64,000 nt of DNA from contig CADANY010000017.1 in the NCBI GenBank assembly GCA_902789395.1, positions 1 to 64,000 on the forward strand, in the 5' to 3' direction. Shown here piece by piece: positions 34,250 through 42,746 of the stretch. Source of the DNA: an uncultured Bacteroidia bacterium. GTDB taxonomy: Bacteria > Bacteroidota > Bacteroidia > Bacteroidales > UBA932. The notes beneath the pieces were generated by a model that ran no database searches, was not told where the DNA came from, and was given only the letters and a program-made list of their open reading frames with translations. Made by a program: the position numbers and the translations under genes. Every line of letters begins with the position of its first letter. Within the stretch, counting starts at the first letter, position 1.

Positions 34250-35046
34250 GGTTGGGTTTGATTGGCAGAGAGATATTTCATAATCGTCCGGGGAAGGCGG
34301 ATGCAGTTATCCGCCGTTTTCCCGTCGATTTCGATCAAATCGGCTCCCAATTCGAGCATGGCGGCGGCTTCTTCTGGAGTCTTTTTCATAAGGGAACCGA
34401 TAACCGGCACACGTCCTTTCGTTATTTGGCGGGCAATCTTGACCCCTTCAACCCCTGTCATGATAATGCCGTCGATTCCTGATAACATAGCGAAATCCAG
34501 CGTTTGTTTCAGGTCGTCTCCCTGTAGTTTACGGGGAATCCGAAGGATGATCGGAAGGTGGTTCTCATAGCAGATACGAAGACTCAGGAGTTCGTCGAGA
34601 ATATCTGTAATAGACTCAGGTTCAGGGGCGAACATATCGACGATGACCATATCCACGAAGTCATAGAGAAGGGTGAAGGGAATCAGGTAGTCTTCCAGGA
34701 TATCCTCTTCGTCGGTATGGGACGGATCCCTTGAAAGCGAGGCCGCCAGAACGGTCCGTACCGGCGCCGAGCGGATTTCCCTGACGGCAGAAAGGATAGA
34801 TGAACGGTTGTCTTTTGTACTGAAGGGGCCGATGGCCACGAAGCCGAATCCAAAATCGGAGAGTTGGTTGAAAAACTTTCCATCGTGATCCATTCCGCTC
34901 AATCCCAGCGGGTTCCGAAAGTTGATCGCAAAGATATCACGGGGACGTGACATATATTGCCGATTGCTGCGATACCGCTGAATGGCGGACGCTCCGGGGA
35001 TCAGCCTTCGAAACTGGAGGATTCTATGAAAGACTCGTTCGTTCAT
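34246..35046 (-). CDS. Degenerate dihydroorotate dehydrogenase-like protein
   Basis: This 266-residue TIM-barrel protein resembles class 2 dihydroorotate dehydrogenases: FRNPLGLSGMDHDGKFFNQL and FGFGFVAIGPFSTK align with the PyrD core, as do a RIPRKLQGDDL strand and IGSLMKK. Several key positions differ. The usual F-D-K of the FMN phosphate site reads M-D-H. The NVSSPNTPNLR catalytic-serine segment is replaced by VDMFAPEPESIT. It is also about 60 residues shorter than PyrD and lacks the N-terminal membrane helices. It could be a non-catalytic or repurposed paralogue. It lies 31 bases after the XRE gene and overlaps cinA by 4 bases, so the three may be one unit. Confidence 0.7.
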   Translation of the reverse strand: MNERVFHRILQFRRLIPGASAIQRYRSNRQYMSRPRDIFAINFRNPLGLSGMDHDGKFFNQLSDFGFGFVAIGPFSTKDNRSSILSAVREIRSAPVRTVLAASLSRDPSHTDEEDILEDYLIPFTLLYDFVDMVIVDMFAPEPESITDILDELLSLRICYENHLPIILRIPRKLQGDDLKQTLDFAMLSGIDGIIMTGVEGVKIARQITKGRVPVIGSLMKKTPEEAAAMLELGADLIEIDGKTADNCIRLPRTIMKYLSANQTQP

Positions 35047-35077
35047 CGCGTTTGTGCCTTACTGATTAACAAAGATA

Positions 35078-35380
35078 CTAAAATATCTCCTTGAATGTGT
35101 TGTCATCATAGAAAATGACGACTTTTACGATCCTTTTTTCCGGTTCCGGATCTGCGATCGCCTGTGTTTCCGATTTGTACATGCGCCCTTTACCCGTAAT
35201 CAACCATTCGAGGCTGAGAGTGGGGAATTTGGTAGCGAGACTCTCGATGAAGTCAAATCCGGGCTTGTTGCGTCCTGCGAGAATATGGGAGATGCCGGCC
35301 CTTGCCACGCCGAGTGAGTCTGCCAGCTGGGATTGTGTGATGTTTTCGGCATCAAGGAACTGTTGGAGGCGTTTGTTCAT
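35078..35380 (-). CDS. XRE family helix-turn-helix regulator
   Basis: This 100-residue protein is a Cro/CI-type DNA-binding regulator. The HTH spans about residues 10-55: ITQSQLADSLGVARAGISHILAGRNKPG, with the recognition helix at ARAGISHILAG. A LEWLITGKG segment follows. The tail is short and acidic (PEPEKRIVKVVIFYDD). The ATG at 35380 (MNKRLQQFLD) gives a compact domain; the open frame extends upstream through the promoter region. A -7 box lies 19 nt upstream and overlaps an 8-bp palindrome TTGTACAA, a possible self-operator. It is transcribed towards the PyrD-like and cinA genes. Confidence 0.88.
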   Translation of the reverse strand: MNKRLQQFLDAENITQSQLADSLGVARAGISHILAGRNKPGFDFIESLATKFPTLSLEWLITGKGRMYKSETQAIADPEPEKRIVKVVIFYDDNTFKEIF

Positions 35381-35394
35381 GATTATCTTACTTG

Positions 35395-35407
35395 TTGTAC
35401 AAATGTA
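35395..35407 (-). promoter_or_regulatory. XRE promoter overlapping a TTGTACAA palindrome
   Basis: TACATTTG on the minus strand (35400-35407) fits TAnnTTTG. The perfect 8-bp palindrome TTGTACAA (35395-35402) shares its last three bases with the box. A repressor bound there would block initiation, so autoregulation is plausible but unproven. Confidence 0.45.
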
Positions 35408-35545
35408 AATAATTAAAATGTCCTTTCCAATTCTTATGATTGAAAGATAGGGGAGTGAATAGAAGATTTCCGGCATGGAATATTTGCTATTTAAATATTT
35501 AGATAACAATACTTAAATATTTGAATTTCAGTTTATTAAATATCA

Positions 35546-35569
35546 ATTGTGCCACTTGTTTGGCACAAT
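35546..35569. promoter_or_regulatory. Perfect 9-bp inverted repeat, operator candidate
   Basis: ATTGTGCCA (35546-35554) and TGGCACAAT (35561-35569) are separated by 6 bp. The 15-bp centre-to-centre distance is larger than one helical turn (10.5 bp). There is no T-run, so a terminator is unlikely. It lies between divergent xre and queA genes. Confidence 0.5.
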
Positions 35570-35741
35570 ATCAGCCCAGGATGTACGCAATGTTGTTTGT
35601 TTATATTATATAAAAATATAGGTAAGTTATATAAGTCGTTGATTATTAGTATTATATAATAATATAGATATTGTTATAAAAAAATCTTATAACCTGCCTG
35701 TTGCCACCGTCCGTCGATTCACTCTTATTATGATTTTTGTT

Positions 35742-35749
35742 TACATTTG
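35742..35749 (+). promoter_or_regulatory. -7 box upstream of queA
   Basis: TACATTTG fits TAnnTTTG and lies about 100 nt before the queA ATG. A weaker match, TATCTTCG at 35823-35830, is closer to the gene. Confidence 0.45.
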
Positions 35750-35851
35750 TAACGCGATAAATGAATGCAAAGTGAATGGAAATGAATACTTGCTGAGATT
35801 TCGGAATCTGCAGAGATTTGTGTATCTTCGCACGGATTTTAAGAATTTAAC

Positions 35852-37063
35852 ATGATACCTGTTATTCGTATTGAAGATTACAATTATCCGCTTCCATCCG
35901 AACGCATAGCAAAATATCCACTTCCAGAGCGGGACAGCTCAATACTTCTCCATTATAAAGACGGAGTAGTTTCCGAATCTGTTTTCAGAAATCTGCCCTC
36001 ACTTCTTCCTGAGAATTCGCTGATGGTCTTCAATGATACGAAGGTCGTCCCTGCGCGCCTTCATTTTCAGCGTGAGAGCGGTGCACATATTGAAGTCTTC
36101 TGTCTCGAACCCGTACACCCGGTCGAATACAACCTTTCTTTTGCTGCTACGGATTCCTGTTCCTGGAAATGCGTTATCGGCAACGCGAAACGATGGAAAG
36201 AGGATATCCTTCTGCTCTATAATCCCGACAATCGGGATGACATCCGGGCCATGGACCTCAGGGCCAAACTGGAGCAAAGGGACGGGCAGACCGGAATCGT
36301 TACCTTTTCCTGGTCGGACGGCTCTCCCTTCTCCTCCGTTCTGGAGAGGTGCGGTACCATTCCAATCCCTCCATATCTGAACAGGGATTCTGAAGCGATT
36401 GATACAGAGCGTTATCAGACCCTTTACGCCAGGATCCGGGGATCCGTGGCCGCACCGACGGCAGGGCTCCATTTTACCCAGAACGTGCTGGATGCCGTAG
36501 CAGAGAAAGGAATCGGCATCCGCCGTGTCTGTCTCCATGTCGGGGCGGGGACCTTCCTTCCTGTCAAATCTTCCCTGATTTCAGGCCATCCGATGCATCG
36601 GGAGCCTTTCAGTGTATCTCTGGATCTTCTTCGTGAACTTTCCCGCGGCGAGAAAACGGTCACGGCTGTCGGAACGACATCGGTACGGACGTTGGAGTCA
36701 CTGTATTATGCCGGTGCGGAGTATCTCGAGACCGGGGCCGTTTCAGATGTCGCTCAGTGGGCCCCTTATGAAAAGGATTATCCGTATTCTACAAAAGAAG
36801 CCCTGGAAGGCCTTGTGCGCTATTTGGAACATAATGGACTTCAAGAACTTAAGATCGGGACCCGGATTATTATCGTCCCCGGCTTCCCTTTCCGTATCGT
36901 CGATCGGATGGTCACCAATTTCCATCAGCCGGAGAGCACACTGATCCTGCTTGTCTCCGCCTTCGTCGGCGGGGACTGGCGTACAATCTATGATTATGCG
37001 CTCTCCCATGGATTCCGCTTCCTCAGTTATGGGGACAGTTCCCTCCTTGAAAGGCGGGGATAG
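35852..37063 (+). CDS. queA: S-adenosylmethionine:tRNA ribosyltransferase-isomerase
   Basis: QueA transfers the ribosyl part of SAM to preQ1 in tRNA to make epoxyqueuosine. The protein begins with a D-Y-x-Y-P-L-P-x-E-R-I-A-K-Y-P segment, the family N-terminus. It contains VFNDTKVVPARL, GSVAAPTAGLHFT, LHVGAGTFLPVK and, near the C-terminus, MVTNFHQPESTLILLVSAF and YGDSSLL. The length of 403 is slightly above the usual 340-360, with the extra residues in the middle (about 80-150). It stands alone with its own promoter region; no other queuosine gene is in the window. Confidence 0.96.
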   Translation: MIPVIRIEDYNYPLPSERIAKYPLPERDSSILLHYKDGVVSESVFRNLPSLLPENSLMVFNDTKVVPARLHFQRESGAHIEVFCLEPVHPVEYNLSFAATDSCSWKCVIGNAKRWKEDILLLYNPDNRDDIRAMDLRAKLEQRDGQTGIVTFSWSDGSPFSSVLERCGTIPIPPYLNRDSEAIDTERYQTLYARIRGSVAAPTAGLHFTQNVLDAVAEKGIGIRRVCLHVGAGTFLPVKSSLISGHPMHREPFSVSLDLLRELSRGEKTVTAVGTTSVRTLESLYYAGAEYLETGAVSDVAQWAPYEKDYPYSTKEALEGLVRYLEHNGLQELKIGTRIIIVPGFPFRIVDRMVTNFHQPESTLILLVSAFVGGDWRTIYDYALSHGFRFLSYGDSSLLERRG

Positions 37064-37089
37064 GATTTGCCTTTATCCTGCTTTTTACG

Positions 37090-37097
37090 TAGCTTTG
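37090..37097 (+). promoter_or_regulatory. -7 box for the acyltransferase gene
   Basis: TAGCTTTG fits TAnnTTTG, 25 nt upstream of the ATG at 37123. Confidence 0.6.
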
Positions 37098-37122
37098 CAC
37101 TGCTAATAAAACCGAACCTGAT

Positions 37123-38286
37123 ATGGACGAGAATACCTATAATGTAGAAAATATCGCCCCCTATACCGATGAAGAGGCCGTTGCGGCTCTCGGCAGGGTG
37201 GCAAATCATCCTTCCGTACCCTGGATTTCCAAGTATATCTTCTCGAACCAGCCGGAAACCTATCTTCGTGATATCCTGAAGGGAATCAAAAGCATAGATG
37301 AATTCCAGCGTCTGGTCATGTCGGAGGCAATTGAGTGGGTCATCAACACGACGGTCCGCAATTTCTCATATGACGGCTTTTCAAAGCTGCAGGAACTTCC
37401 CGGAAAAAACCTGTTCATGTCCAATCACAGGGATATCATCCTGGACCCTGCTTTTACCAATATAATCCTGTTCCGGAACAAGATGCCACTCACCGAGATT
37501 TGTGTGGGAGATAATCTGCTCCAGAGCAAGACGATCGAATACCTGATCCGTTCCAACCGGATGATCAAGGTCATCCGCGGTATCTCTGCCCGGGAGCTTT
37601 ATCTCTCCTCCAAAGTTCTCTCCGAGTATATCCGTTCGACGGTGACGAGTGGGAAGAATTCCGTCTGGATCGCCCAGAAACAGGGCCGTACCAAGGATGG
37701 TATCGATGTGACCGAGCAGGGTCTCCTGAAGATGCTTGACATGAGCGGAACCGGTGATTTTGTCCATAATTTTATGGAACTGAGTATCGTGCCGTTGAGT
37801 ATCTCCTATGAGTATGAACCTTGCGATGTGTTGAAGGCCCGCGAGATTTTGATCTCCCGTACCCGGAAATATGTCAAGACGGAGAATGAGGACCTGCAGA
37901 GCATCATGGTCGGAATCAAGCAGCAGAAAGGGAATGTCCACCTGAATTTCGGCGATCCGCTGAATGAGGATGAGATCCGGGCGGCAGCCGAGGCTGACAA
38001 GAACGACCGTTACCAGTCGATCCGTCATGCTATCGACCGGCGTGTTATTCAGGGATATCGTCTGTGGAAGACGAACTATATCGCCTATGATCTCGTCAAT
38101 CATAGTTTCAAGTATGCCGACCGGTATTCACCGGAAGATATGGAGAAGTTCATTCTTTATACCGAACAGCAACTTGACAAAGTTGAGCCGACCCTGAACC
38201 GTAATGAACTCAGGGATATCTTCCTTCGTATCTACGGGAATCCGGTGATGACCCGTGAATATGCAGAGGCTGATGAATGCCGGTAA
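37123..38286 (+). CDS. 1-acyl-sn-glycerol-3-phosphate acyltransferase family protein
   Basis: This 387-residue protein resembles the LPLAT/GPAT acyltransferases of phospholipid synthesis. The catalytic block is SNHRDIILDPAF, with H102 and D108. The family usually has HX4D, but here five residues separate H and D (HX5D), so the D at 104 (HRD) could be the partner instead. A later WIAQKQGRTKDG segment resembles the substrate-binding EG motif region. No strong transmembrane helix is evident. The C-terminal third (about 270-387) is helical and charged. The likely role is membrane lipid acylation; the exact acceptor is uncertain. Confidence 0.8.
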   Translation: MDENTYNVENIAPYTDEEAVAALGRVANHPSVPWISKYIFSNQPETYLRDILKGIKSIDEFQRLVMSEAIEWVINTTVRNFSYDGFSKLQELPGKNLFMSNHRDIILDPAFTNIILFRNKMPLTEICVGDNLLQSKTIEYLIRSNRMIKVIRGISARELYLSSKVLSEYIRSTVTSGKNSVWIAQKQGRTKDGIDVTEQGLLKMLDMSGTGDFVHNFMELSIVPLSISYEYEPCDVLKAREILISRTRKYVKTENEDLQSIMVGIKQQKGNVHLNFGDPLNEDEIRAAAEADKNDRYQSIRHAIDRRVIQGYRLWKTNYIAYDLVNHSFKYADRYSPEDMEKFILYTEQQLDKVEPTLNRNELRDIFLRIYGNPVMTREYAEADECR

Positions 38287-38300
38287 GACCGGCTCCTTTT

Positions 38301-39191
38301 TTACTGCTGTTTCAGATGGACATCGAGCTGCGGGAACGGGAATGAAATACCGTTCTCAGGGAGTTTGCGGTAGATGGCTTCCGTGAGGTCATAGAAGACT
38401 CCCCAATAGTCCTCCCGCTTAACCCAGGCGCGGACCTTGATATCCACACTGCTGGTATTGAGTTCGGAAATACCGATGAAAAGATCGGCCGCTCCCGGGG
38501 TACTTTTGTCGAGAATCCGGGAATCCGCTGCGGCAATCTCACGGATGACACGCCTGACGGTATCGATGTCGGAACCATAACTGACACTGAATACCTTGTC
38601 GACCCGGCGGAGCTGGCAGGTAGAATAGTTCGTTATGTTTCCGTTCGAGAGGGCTCCGTTCGGGAGAATGAGGACTTTGTTGTCGTAGGTGAGGAGTTTC
38701 GTATTGACAATGTTGACTTCCTGGACGGTTCCGGCAAATCCTTGTGCCTCAATATAGTCTCCCGCTTTGAAGGGTTTGAAAATCAACATCATGATTCCGC
38801 CGGAGAAATTCTGGACAGTCCCGCTCATGGCCATCCCGAAAGTCACGCCGCCTGCCGCCAGCAGGGCAGCGAGGGAGGTCGTGTTGATCCCGAGGGTGCT
38901 GATGGTTACGATGATGAGGATAACCCAGAGGACGATCGAGACCAGACTGGTTGTGAACGATACGATCGTGCGGTCGGTCCCTTTCCGCTCAAATCCCCGA
39001 CGGATGATACGGAGGATCCTTCGGATAATCCATCCTCCGATCAGATAGATCAGGAGGGCGGCCAGAACCTTCAGGCCGAAGTTCAGGAGTTCATGCAGGA
39101 GTTCGTGAAGGATTTCAGTCGGAGTGGATGTCGAGAGCGTATCGATAATATGCTCCGTTCCGTTTTTCAAGGTATCTTGTGATGGCAGCAT
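38301..39191 (-). CDS. MscS family mechanosensitive channel
   Basis: This small-conductance mechanosensitive channel releases solutes on hypo-osmotic shock from the inner membrane. Three hydrophobic segments are visible (about 31-52, 74-99, 102-130). The pore-lining third is rich in Gly and Ala (LLAAGGVTFGMAMSGTVQNFSGGIMM). The beta domain signature KAGDYIEAQGFAGTVQEVNIVNTKL and PNGALSNGNITNYS follow. It has 296 residues, typical of the small MscS class. It is the last gene of the rlmD-antiporter-mscS operon, starting 6 bases after the antiporter stop. The C-terminus ends in LDVHLKQQ. Confidence 0.93.
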   Translation of the reverse strand: MLPSQDTLKNGTEHIIDTLSTSTPTEILHELLHELLNFGLKVLAALLIYLIGGWIIRRILRIIRRGFERKGTDRTIVSFTTSLVSIVLWVILIIVTISTLGINTTSLAALLAAGGVTFGMAMSGTVQNFSGGIMMLIFKPFKAGDYIEAQGFAGTVQEVNIVNTKLLTYDNKVLILPNGALSNGNITNYSTCQLRRVDKVFSVSYGSDIDTVRRVIREIAAADSRILDKSTPGAADLFIGISELNTSSVDIKVRAWVKREDYWGVFYDLTEAIYRKLPENGISFPFPQLDVHLKQQ

Positions 39192-39197
39192 GATTTG

Positions 39198-40163
39198 TTA
39201 AAGATTTAGGATCAGGTAAGCCATATATCCGATCCAGATAAGGACCATGATGGTTCCGTCGGCCCGGTCGATCTGGTTCTTCCGGAACGTTACGATACTT
39301 GTCAGGACGAGGAGTGAACTGAGAAGGAGAACGCCGGCGTCGAGAAGATTGATATCGGCAAAAGAGAGGGGAGAGATGACGGCAGATGCTCCGAGAATAA
39401 GTAGAACGTTGAAGATATTGGATCCGAGGATATTACCAAGTGCCAGCTGGCCTTTTTTCTTGGCGGCGGCTACAACGCAAGTTGCCAGCTCAGGCAGAGA
39501 CGTTCCGCCTGCCAGGATCGTTACGGCGATAAATTTGTCACTGACTCCGAGCATGGATGCGATCGAGGTCGCGGAGTTTACAAACAGGCGTCCGCCTATG
39601 ACCAGCCCGGCCAGGCCTCCAATAATCAGTAAGATGCTGACCAGGACTTTTTTCTCTTTGGTATCCGACTGGGTGTCGGAATCGGCATCCGGCTTGTTGA
39701 ACTTAAAGCAAGACCATATATAAATAGCGAAAAGTACCAGCAGGATAATACCTTCCATTCTGGAAAGAACATCCGCATTCCCCAGTCCGAACAAGGTCAT
39801 GCTCAGTCCCATGGCGAGGAAAAGAACAGTAATGATGATATTGATCGGAATATCCTTGATCCGGTTTTCACGCGTGATACCGATCGGCAGAATGATGGCG
39901 GTCAATCCCAGAATGAGCAGTGTGTTGAAGATGTTCGAACCGAGAACGTTTCCGACCGCTACGTCTGAATTCCCGGCGAGGGCTCCGATGATGCTGACGA
40001 CAAATTCAGGGGCCGATGTGCCCATGCCGACGATTGTCAGACCGATGACAAACTCACTGACTCCGGCTTTCCGGGCGACGGCGGATGCTCCGTCGACAAG
40101 ATAATCGGCACCGAAGATGATCAGGGCAAGACCTGCTATGAGAATGAGAATCTGTGTAATCAT
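39198..40163 (-). CDS. Calcium/sodium antiporter, CaCA family
   Basis: This 321-residue K+-independent-type Ca2+/Na+ exchanger is an inner-membrane protein with about ten hydrophobic segments. Both alpha repeats are visible: VIGLTIVGMGTSAPEFVVSIIGALAGNSDVAVGNVLGSNIFN in the first half and AVTILAGGTSLPELATCVVAAAKKKGQLALGNILGSNIFN in the second, each with the ion-binding G(T/G)SxPE and GNxxGSN motifs. A charged cytoplasmic loop separates them (DADSDTQSDTKEKK). The ATG at 40163 overlaps the rlmD stop (ATGA) and is preferred over the longer frame. It is followed by mscS, so ion and osmotic balance genes are grouped. Confidence 0.93.
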   Translation of the reverse strand: MITQILILIAGLALIIFGADYLVDGASAVARKAGVSEFVIGLTIVGMGTSAPEFVVSIIGALAGNSDVAVGNVLGSNIFNTLLILGLTAIILPIGITRENRIKDIPINIIITVLFLAMGLSMTLFGLGNADVLSRMEGIILLVLFAIYIWSCFKFNKPDADSDTQSDTKEKKVLVSILLIIGGLAGLVIGGRLFVNSATSIASMLGVSDKFIAVTILAGGTSLPELATCVVAAAKKKGQLALGNILGSNIFNVLLILGASAVISPLSFADINLLDAGVLLLSSLLVLTSIVTFRKNQIDRADGTIMVLIWIGYMAYLILNL

Positions 40164-41581
40164 AATTCTGATGTATTCTTGCGTACCAGTGCACATACGT
40201 TTTCGACGTGCTGGGTATGAGGGAACATATCGACGGGTTGGACGGCCGTGATGGTATAATCCCGGCAGAGAATTGCCAGGTCACGTGCCTGGGAGGCGGG
40301 ATTGCAGCTGACGTAGACCATCCGGTCCGGGGCGGCCCGGAGGATCACCTCTGCGACATCAGGGTGGATGCCGGCGCGCGGCGGGTCCAGGATGATGACG
40401 TCCGGTCTGCCATTTTCCTGGATAAAGTCATCATTCAGAACATCTTTCATATCTCCGGCGAAAAAAGTGCAGTTTTCGATACCGTTCGCTTCCGCGTTGG
40501 TGCGGGCGTCTTCGATCGCCTCGGGGACATATTCGATTCCGATGACTTTTTTTGCACGGGAAGCGACGAACTGGGCAATTGTTCCGGTTCCCGTATAAAG
40601 ATCGTAGACCGTTTCGTCTCCCTTGAGGCCGGCGAAATCCCGGGCAACACTGTAGAGGCGGTAGGCTTGCAGGGTATTGGTCTGATAAAATGATTTCGGA
40701 CCGATTTTAAACCGGAGTCCCTCCATTTCCTCATAGATCGCGTCCTCTCCTTTGTAGAGGATACAGGTCTGGTCTGAGATCGAGTCGTTCAGTTTCGTAT
40801 TGACGACGTAATAGAGAGACGTGATTTCCGGAAAGCGCCCGGCGACAGCATCCAAGAGAGCGGTGCGACGGGGTTCATCCTCATGGAAGAAACAGAGAAT
40901 CAGCATGACATTCCCGCTTTCCGTTGTCCGGACGAACATATTCCGGAAGAACCCCCGGTTCTCACGGATATTGAAGAATTCATATCCGTGTTCGATACAA
41001 TATTGTTTGATAAAGAGCCGGATGGCGTTGGATGGTTCCTTCTGGAGATGACAGTCCTTAATATCGAGAACTTTATCGAAAAATTTCCCGACATGGAATC
41101 CGAGTCCCATCTTTTCGCTTTCTGAGAGCGCATCCGGGTCTTCGTCTTTATAGATCCAACGCTTGTCTGAGGCCGTGAATTCCAGTTTGTTGCGGTAGTA
41201 CTGTTCCCGTTCCGAGGGAAGGGTCGGCCGGATTTCAGGGACGTCGAGGTGACCGAGGCGGACGAGCTGGTCCCAAACCTGTTGCCGTTTGGCTTCAAGC
41301 TGCATCGGATAGGGGAGCGGCTGCCATTTGCAACCTCCGCAGAATCCGAAATGGGGGCAGAACGGCTTGAGTCGGTGGGGAGAAGGCTCGACCATCCGTA
41401 CGGTGAAACCTTCCATATAATTTTTCTTTTTTTTGAAGATGCGGACGTCAACGACATCCCCGGGAACGGCGAATTCGACGAATACGACTTGTCCGTCTAC
41501 GTGGGCTAGTGCCTTTCCTTCGGCGGCCACGGCTTCGATTCGGACATTTTCAAGAACGAGATCCGTTTTTTTCTTGGACAT
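40160..41581 (-). CDS. rlmD: 23S rRNA (uracil-5-)-methyltransferase, RlmD/TrmA family
   Basis: This 473-residue enzyme methylates C5 of a uracil in 23S rRNA. An N-terminal TRAM-like domain (about 10-68) is followed by an iron-sulfur cluster site with cysteines in CPHFGFCGGCKWQ and a later DCHL. The SAM-binding Rossmann domain shows YDLYTGTGTIAQF. The catalytic motif is VYVSCNPASQARDL, with ILDPPRAG upstream. RlmC, RlmD and TrmA cannot be separated here; the gene symbol reflects the family's usual annotation in Bacteroidota. It is the first gene of the operon with the antiporter and mscS. Confidence 0.88.
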   Translation of the reverse strand: MSKKKTDLVLENVRIEAVAAEGKALAHVDGQVVFVEFAVPGDVVDVRIFKKKKNYMEGFTVRMVEPSPHRLKPFCPHFGFCGGCKWQPLPYPMQLEAKRQQVWDQLVRLGHLDVPEIRPTLPSEREQYYRNKLEFTASDKRWIYKDEDPDALSESEKMGLGFHVGKFFDKVLDIKDCHLQKEPSNAIRLFIKQYCIEHGYEFFNIRENRGFFRNMFVRTTESGNVMLILCFFHEDEPRRTALLDAVAGRFPEITSLYYVVNTKLNDSISDQTCILYKGEDAIYEEMEGLRFKIGPKSFYQTNTLQAYRLYSVARDFAGLKGDETVYDLYTGTGTIAQFVASRAKKVIGIEYVPEAIEDARTNAEANGIENCTFFAGDMKDVLNDDFIQENGRPDVIILDPPRAGIHPDVAEVILRAAPDRMVYVSCNPASQARDLAILCRDYTITAVQPVDMFPHTQHVENVCALVRKNTSEL

Positions 41582-41600
41582 ACTTTCTCTTTAAATTTTA

Positions 41601-41608
41601 CAAATTTA
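41601..41608 (-). promoter_or_regulatory. -7 box for the rlmD operon
   Basis: TAAATTTG on the minus strand, 19 nt upstream of the rlmD ATG. It is divergent from the box at 41620. Confidence 0.6.
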
Positions 41609-41619
41609 CAAAATATTCA

Positions 41620-41627
41620 TAACTTTG
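41620..41627 (+). promoter_or_regulatory. -7 box 5 nt before an ATG (leaderless candidate)
   Basis: TAACTTTG ends 5 nt before the lactonase ATG at 41633. Confidence 0.55.
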
Positions 41628-41632
41628 TTAAT

Positions 41633-42724
41633 ATGAAAAAATGGATGCTACTCCTTCTGGCGGTAATTTCCGTATCTTGTTCACAGAATCGTAATCTGCT
41701 GACCCTTTTCATCGGCACGTATACGGATGGTTTTTATGCCTATTCGTTTGATGAGGAGGAAGGGGCGGTTGTTTCCGAAGGTTCTTTTCCGGAAGCTCCG
41801 GGGGCTTTCGCCAAGGCGTGCATGCCGAATCCATCCTATCTTACCCGCAGGGGAGAGATGGTTTATTCCGTCAGCGAGATGTCGGATTCAACTGCCTCCG
41901 TCTGGTCATGGAAGTTTTGGGGAGATTCCCTTCAGTGTGTCGCTTCCGCACCGACCGGAGGTGAGGCGGGCACGGCTCCCTGCTATGTATCGACGGACGG
42001 GCGGTATGTGGCCGTGGCCAATTATTCCGGGGGATCCATGGCCTTTTACCGGGTCCAGCCAGGAGGGGCTGTCGTCCGGCCGGACTCTCTGATCCTCTCC
42101 GGAGCAGGAGGTCCCGACCTTCGTCGGCAGGGGACTCCACATGTCCATTGCGCCGTCTTTGCTCCAGACGGGAAATATCTGTTTTTCAGCGAGTTCAGTG
42201 CGGATGAGATCGGGGTCTGCGATCTATCTCCGCTCGGAATCCGTAATTATCGCAAGGCTGCGGACGCAGATCCCGATACCGGACCGCGTCATCTGCTTTT
42301 CGATCCTTCCGGGAAGCACCTCTATCTGATAGGAGAGCTTTCCGGAGCGATTACCGTCTTTGACTATAACGACGGAAATCTGATCCGAAAACAAGTTATC
42401 AACGCCGATCCTACCGGAGCAAGGGGAGCCGCCGACATCCATTTTTCTCCGGACGGAAAGTTCCTGTATGCCAGCATCCGGCTTCGGAATGACGGAATTG
42501 CTATTTTCAAGGTAAGTGAGGACGGAACGCTCACGGAAGCCGGCTATCAGCCAACCGGAATCCATCCGCGCCATTTCAATATAACGCCGAACGGAAAGTT
42601 CCTCCTTGTAGCCTGCCGAGATTCGAACGGGATCCAGATTTTCCGACGGGATAGCCGGACGGGGCTCCTGCAGGATACAGAAAGACGCATATTGCTCGAA
42701 AAGCCCGTTTGTGTCTGCTATTAA
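41633..42724 (+). CDS. Lactonase (6-phosphogluconolactonase YbhE-like) lipoprotein
   Basis: This 363-residue seven-bladed beta-propeller belongs to the lactonase/YbhE family. Blades show LFIGTYTDGFYAYSFD, GGEAGTAPCYVSTDGRYVAVANYSGG, GTPHVHCAVFAPDGKYLFFSEF, PRHLLFDPSGKHLYLIGEL, AADIHFSPDGKFLYASIR and HPRHFNITPNGKFLLVACRD. The N-terminus has a lipobox with a cysteine at about residue 17 (VISVSC). Cytoplasmic YbhE acts on 6-phosphogluconolactone; an exported, lipidated form more likely acts on another sugar lactone, which is inference. It is followed 22 bases later by the aminotransferase gene. Confidence 0.85.
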   Translation: MKKWMLLLLAVISVSCSQNRNLLTLFIGTYTDGFYAYSFDEEEGAVVSEGSFPEAPGAFAKACMPNPSYLTRRGEMVYSVSEMSDSTASVWSWKFWGDSLQCVASAPTGGEAGTAPCYVSTDGRYVAVANYSGGSMAFYRVQPGGAVVRPDSLILSGAGGPDLRRQGTPHVHCAVFAPDGKYLFFSEFSADEIGVCDLSPLGIRNYRKAADADPDTGPRHLLFDPSGKHLYLIGELSGAITVFDYNDGNLIRKQVINADPTGARGAADIHFSPDGKFLYASIRLRNDGIAIFKVSEDGTLTEAGYQPTGIHPRHFNITPNGKFLLVACRDSNGIQIFRRDSRTGLLQDTERRILLEKPVCVCY

Positions 42725-42746
42725 ATGAATGATAATTAAATAGATA

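Larger units (their letters stand above)
35408..35851. other. AT-rich 440-bp intergenic region with a palindrome
   Basis: This stretch is conspicuously AT-rich, especially 35600-35700 where T/A runs and TATATA-like steps dominate. It holds the inverted repeat at 35546-35569 and a queA promoter at 35742. A weaker TATCTTCG lies at 35823. No ORF, tRNA or terminator was supported. No DnaA box (TTATCCACA) was found, so an origin is not suggested. Confidence 0.6.

Noticed and set aside
35546..35575. Sigma-54-type promoter suggested by TGGCAC
   Set aside because: The -12 part (TTGC at the right distance) is absent on both strands. The sequence is explained by the inverted repeat.
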